This document shows, piece after piece, positions 27,776-30,569 of a stretch of 30,569 nt of DNA. A program made the translations under genes and the position numbers. Under the pieces are notes generated by a model that was not told the origin of the DNA, did not search any database, and saw nothing but the letters and a program-made list of their open reading frames with translations. The DNA is from Bacteroidales bacterium UBA2800 (lineage in GTDB: Bacteria > Bacteroidota > Bacteroidia > Bacteroidales > Paludibacteraceae), in contig DEHM01000025.1 of NCBI GenBank assembly GCA_002351925.1, positions 1,272-31,840 on the forward strand, written 5' to 3'. Numbering within the stretch: the stretch's first letter is position 1; each line of letters begins with the position of its first letter.

Positions 27776-29520
27776 CCTTCGCGGCTATTCAGGCGGGTGC
27801 AGATGCCCTGTATATCGGAGCACCTGCTTTCGGTGCGCGCGAGAAAGCGGCTAACAGTCTCCAGGACATCGCCGAGGTGGTACGCGAGGCCCATCGTTAT
27901 GGTGTGCAGGTCTTGGTAACGCTCAACACCCTGCTCCGCGACGACGAGTACCCGCAAGCTGTCCAGATGGCCCATGAGCTGTATCGTATCGGCGTCGATG
28001 CACTTATCATCCAGGACCTCCACTTGCTCGACTACGACCTCCCGCCTATCCGTCTCCATGCTTCTACCCAGTGCGACAACCGCACGCCTGCGCAGGTAGC
28101 TCGTCTGCGGGACATGGGCTTCAAGCGTGTCGTCCTGGCACGCGAACTGGGTATCGACGAGATACGTGCTATCCGCGAGGCGGTGCCAGATATCGAACTC
28201 GAAGCTTTTGTCCACGGCGCCCTCTGCGTGTGCTATTCCGGCTGCTGCTACATGAGCGAAGTGCTGGCCGGACGCAGCGCCAACCGCGGAGCCTGTGCCC
28301 AGTACTGCCGCATGGCCTACGACCTCTTGGATGCCGAAGGCAACGAGGTGCTCGACGACCTGGGACAGCCTATCCACCAGCGCTATCTGCTCTCGCTCCA
28401 AGACATGGATCGCAGCGCCTATCTGCAGGAACTCATCGACGCCGGCGTCACCACCTTCAAGATAGAAGGCCGACTCAAGGATGCCGACTACGTCACCAAT
28501 GTCGTCGCCTACTACCGCGAGAAGTTGGACTGTCTTACAGCGAAGCGGTCTTACAGTGAAACGGTCTTACAGCAGAGTGGTCCAACAGCCGAAGGCGGTC
28601 ACGTGTTCACACGTACATTTGTCCCTAATCCGGAGAAAACATTCCACCGCGGAGGTATCGACTATTTCCTGCACGGTCGCACGCCCCATATGGCCAATTT
28701 CCTTACGCCTAAGTCCACCGGTGAAGCCATCGGCGAGGTGCTTGAGGTGCGTGGCAACACGCTCCGCATACGTCTCCGCCCCGGCGTCACCCTCCATAAC
28801 GGCGACGGACTGAGCCTCGGCAACGAAGGCTTCTCCGTCAACGGCATTGACGGCAACCTCATCCGCATCAACAAGAGTCTCACTGCACACAGCGAAGCGG
28901 TCTCACATCCCACCTCCCCGCTCTACCGCAACCTCGATGTCGAATTCACCAAGTCGCTCCGCTGCGAGCGCCGCATCCCTGTCGACATCCTCTTCCGCGA
29001 GACCGAAGACGGTTTTGAGTTAATTTTCTCAATCGTCAATCAATCGTCTAATCGTCAATCGTTTAATCGTCAATTCCAGTATCCCCACGAGCCCGCCAAG
29101 AATGCCGAGCGGGCCATGGAGACTATCCGCGCCCAACTCGCCAAACTCGGCGACACACCCTACGTCGCCCGCGATGTGCGCATCGAGACATCCCCCTATT
29201 TCATTCCCATCAGCACCCTCAATCAGTGGCGTCGTGAGGTGCTCTCGCAAGCAGCAGCACCATCAGCGGTCTTACAGGCCGAAGGACGGTCCTACTGCGG
29301 TAGCAGTCCTGCAGCACCGCAGGTGCGGTCTAACAGCGAGCCGGGCGAGCGGTCTCTTATGACCTGCCGCTACTGTCTGCTCTTCGAGCTCGGTCACTGC
29401 CGCAAGACGAATCCTTATCCCCGCGACAAGGAGCCGCGTTTCCTGCGTCTCCGCACCGGCCAGCAGGTCCGCCTTACCTTCGACTGCGCCCGCTGCGAAA
29501 TGCGCATCGACCAATGCTGA
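27664..29520 (+). CDS. U32 family protein, RlhA-like (rRNA/tRNA hydroxylation)
   Basis: A 618-residue protein. The U32 fold starts at SLLAPAKDKS (about residue 27). The core is EAFVHGALCVCYSGCCYMSE and RGACAQYCRMAYDLLD, with cysteines 188, 194/195, 211 and 215 expected to hold an iron-sulfur cluster, as in the RlhA and TrhP hydroxylation factors. The C-terminus (MTCRYCLLFELGHCRK, FDCARCEMRI) is usual for Bacteroidota members. Length and the second half recall RlhA, which hydroxylates a 23S rRNA cytidine; a collagenase role is the older label. The only usable starts (TTG 27655, ATG 27664) lie inside trmH, giving a 112-base overlap. Three 16-bp repeat sites and one heptad-like array lie in its linkers. 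Confidence 0.85.
   Translation: MYRDTPIRNQALDERQCDGWHRHVPLSLLAPAKDKSVAFAAIQAGADALYIGAPAFGAREKAANSLQDIAEVVREAHRYGVQVLVTLNTLLRDDEYPQAVQMAHELYRIGVDALIIQDLHLLDYDLPPIRLHASTQCDNRTPAQVARLRDMGFKRVVLARELGIDEIRAIREAVPDIELEAFVHGALCVCYSGCCYMSEVLAGRSANRGACAQYCRMAYDLLDAEGNEVLDDLGQPIHQRYLLSLQDMDRSAYLQELIDAGVTTFKIEGRLKDADYVTNVVAYYREKLDCLTAKRSYSETVLQQSGPTAEGGHVFTRTFVPNPEKTFHRGGIDYFLHGRTPHMANFLTPKSTGEAIGEVLEVRGNTLRIRLRPGVTLHNGDGLSLGNEGFSVNGIDGNLIRINKSLTAHSEAVSHPTSPLYRNLDVEFTKSLRCERRIPVDILFRETEDGFELIFSIVNQSSNRQSFNRQFQYPHEPAKNAERAMETIRAQLAKLGDTPYVARDVRIETSPYFIPISTLNQWRREVLSQAAAPSAVLQAEGRSYCGSSPAAPQVRSNSEPGERSLMTCRYCLLFELGHCRKTNPYPRDKEPRFLRLRTGQQVRLTFDCARCEMRIDQC
28532..28600 (+). repeat. 16-bp repeat array in the U32 gene, four units
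   Basis: GTCTTACAGCGAAGCG, GTCTTACAGTGAAACG and GTCTTACAGCAGAGTG (16 bp each), then an 18-bp unit starting GTCCAACAGCCG, then GTC. This is the cleanest copy of the family. It encodes residues about 290-313 (LTAKRSYSETVLQQSG). Confidence 0.9.
28877..28907 (+). repeat. Diverged 16-bp repeat units in the U32 gene
   Basis: GTCTCACTGCAC then ACAGCGAAGCG (23 bp together), followed by GTCTCACA. In frame, encoding SLTAHSEAVSH. Confidence 0.55.
29031..29074 (+). repeat. Heptad-like array, AATCGTC type, in the U32 gene
   Basis: AATCGTC occurs three times exactly, with one truncated AATC and two 8-base variants (AATCGTCT, AATCGTTT) between. In frame, it encodes the Asn/Gln/Ser-rich stretch IVNQSSNRQSFNRQF at about residues 456-470. 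Confidence 0.8.
29269..29358 (+). repeat. Diverged 16-bp repeat array near the U32 C-terminus
   Basis: Four or five units of 17-24 bp, each beginning GTCYTRCWG or GTCTAACAG and most ending GCG: at 29269, 29289, 29306, 29328 and 29352. In frame, it encodes a linker of about 30 residues before the final cysteine-rich domain (MTCRYC). Confidence 0.65.
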
Positions 29521-29554
29521 TCCCAACGTCATGCAAGTTTTGAGGGACTTCTTT

Positions 29555-29577
29555 TTCTGGGAATCGTTTTTCCAGAA
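29555..29577. terminator. Possible terminator hairpin between convergent genes
   Basis: TTCTGGGAA pairs with TTTCCAGAA (one G-U) around a TCGTT loop, 35 bases after the U32 stop and 27 bases before the stop of the DUF4143 gene. No clean T-tract follows on either strand, so the call is weak. Confidence 0.35.
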
Positions 29578-29603
29578 GATACAATGATGTGTGAAAGTGT
29601 GAA

Positions 29604-30569
29604 TCAGATTTCGTTGTTGTCAAGGACTTGCTTGGCGAGTTGGTTAAGTTCGTCCGTGTCGATCGGTATCAGCACAATCTCCTCCGGCTCCAGATCGAGC
29701 AGGAACTGCATGTAGGTCGGCAGCGTCAGCAATCCTCCTTCTCTACCGATATTATAATCTCCGAACTTGATGATCCGTTTCACTTGGTACTTCTCCGGAT
29801 GCGCCAAAACCGTTTTGGCACTCTTGGCCTTGGACGATTTCGCTTTTACCTCCAACGGCACGCACTCTCCGTCCATCCGCACCAGGAAGTCCAACTCCAG
29901 ACCGGAATCCTTTTGGAAATAGTACAGACTTTGCGCTTTCTTATGGAGCGTGTCTGCCATTAGGTTCTCGTAGATAGCACCCTTGAAGCCGCCTAAATTA
30001 CCTTGCAGAATGTCAGCACGTGTGCCGGCACCTAACATCTCTATGAGCAGACCTATATCGGTTACATAGACCTTGAACACATTATCTTTCGCGTTGCCTT
30101 CCATCGGTAAACCGGTAATATCCGTATTATAGCAACGGCAGATGATGCCAGCATCCTCCAGCCACTGTAATGAGCCAAGATAGGTGTCACTTCTGCCACC
30201 GGGCTTCACTTGGTTGTACTGGAACTTCTTGTTCTCTTTTGCCAATTGCTTGGGGATAGAATTGAAGCATTCACGAATATGCGGTTTATCTTTGTCCGGA
30301 GCATACTTGACCATATCGTCCCGGTACTCCTTCAAGATAGACTGGTGAGCTTTGCTTACCTCATTCATATTATTGGACGCAAGGAACGCATTAACAGCTT
30401 CCGGAAGTCCTCCGATAGCAATATATAGGTTAAGAAGTTGTTTCAAAGCCGAGTGAATACCAGCAGGAACCGGTGTCTCTTCATTATAGAACTTCTTCAG
30501 CGCTTCGATGACTTCGGTTGAGATATTGTTTGCCCACAGAAACTCTTCAAAATCCAGCGGATACATCTC
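29604..30569 (-). CDS. AAA ATPase with DUF4143 domain, C-terminal part (partial)
   Basis: About 321 residues are visible; the frame is open to the window edge, so the true start lies outside. The ATG near the edge (MYPLDFEEFLWAN) is internal: this text follows the ATPase core in such proteins. The DUF4143 domain then follows (LYIAIGGLPEAVNAF, YLGSLQWLEDAGIICRCY, VYVTDIGLLIEML, GAIYENLMADTLHKK, LELDFLVR, VPLEVKAK). The D and ExK residues of the last two pieces resemble a PD-(D/E)XK nuclease-like fold. The family's role is unclear; it is often acquired horizontally, and this gene looks more AT-rich than its neighbours. The Walker motifs are outside the window. Confidence 0.88.
   Translation of the reverse strand, partial: EMYPLDFEEFLWANNISTEVIEALKKFYNEETPVPAGIHSALKQLLNLYIAIGGLPEAVNAFLASNNMNEVSKAHQSILKEYRDDMVKYAPDKDKPHIRECFNSIPKQLAKENKKFQYNQVKPGGRSDTYLGSLQWLEDAGIICRCYNTDITGLPMEGNAKDNVFKVYVTDIGLLIEMLGAGTRADILQGNLGGFKGAIYENLMADTLHKKAQSLYYFQKDSGLELDFLVRMDGECVPLEVKAKSSKAKSAKTVLAHPEKYQVKRIIKFGDYNIGREGGLLTLPTYMQFLLDLEPEEIVLIPIDTDELNQLAKQVLDNNEI

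Noticed and set aside
28532..28600. CRISPR array
   Set aside because: The repeats touch each other with no spacers, are only 16 bp, and are read in frame inside the U32 gene.
29604..30566. Complete gene starting at the ATG near 30566
   Set aside because: The frame stays open to the window edge, and MYPLDFEEFL is internal sequence in DUF4143 ATPases, so the gene is truncated by the window.

Overview
The window looks like a piece of chromosome from an uncultured member of the Bacteroidales (Bacteroidota). Nine promoters have the phylum's layout: a TTG at about -33, exactly 20 bp, then TAnnTTTG. The families are also typical of this order: DUF2490, DUF4301, DUF4292, DUF5020, a Cthe_2159-like beta-helix protein, a type IX secretion-like C-terminal tail, and the run dut, TPR, DUF4292, EnvC. 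Genus cannot be read from the sequence. No rRNA, tRNA, CRISPR array or insertion sequence was seen, and no stretch over 300 bases lacks a gene.

Layout. 1-123: end of methylmalonyl-CoA mutase, then a terminator. 321-935: iron-sulfur flavoprotein-like reductase. 4138 down to 948 (minus): a three-gene surface operon (small secreted protein with a sorting-like tail, large beta-helix protein, DUF2490 barrel) divergent from an AraC-type regulator (4310-5188). 5286-6874: S1/P1 nuclease coupled to a DUF5020 (Tsx-like) outer-membrane protein, closed by a strong bidirectional terminator. 8300-6948 (minus): DUF4301 protein. 8490-16936: one long operon of dxs, trkA, trkH, an SGNH hydrolase, an MBOAT acyltransferase and coaE. 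18252-16920 (minus): dtd and nadC. 18370-18840: rlmH. 21554-18841 (minus): an EF-hand membrane protein and an M23/LysM peptidase. 21705-29520: a ten-gene operon of lipid kinase, dut, TPR, DUF4292 lipoprotein, EnvC, FKBP lipoprotein, Rieske-like lipoprotein, short RimM, TrmH-type methyltransferase and U32 protein. 30569-29604 (minus): C-terminal part of a DUF4143 ATPase, cut by the window edge.

How the genes work together. The nuclease and DUF5020 pair suggests nucleic-acid scavenging. SGNH plus MBOAT suggests O-acetylation of an envelope glycan. EnvC, the M23/LysM peptidase, the lipoproteins and the DUF4292 protein concern the envelope. RimM, TrmH and U32 act on ribosomal or transfer RNA.

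The most striking feature is two families of short tandem repeats lying mostly inside genes, in frame. One has a roughly 16-bp unit, GTCTTACAGCGAAGCG, at eight sites in six genes. The other has 7-bp units whose sequence differs from array to array (GGTTACG, GACAATG, AGGAGTC, CTTTGTC, AATCGTC, AGTGAAA). They fill variable loops, a lipoprotein N-terminus and even the hydrophobic core of a signal peptide. I know of no description of them in this group; they are the best candidate for something undescribed.
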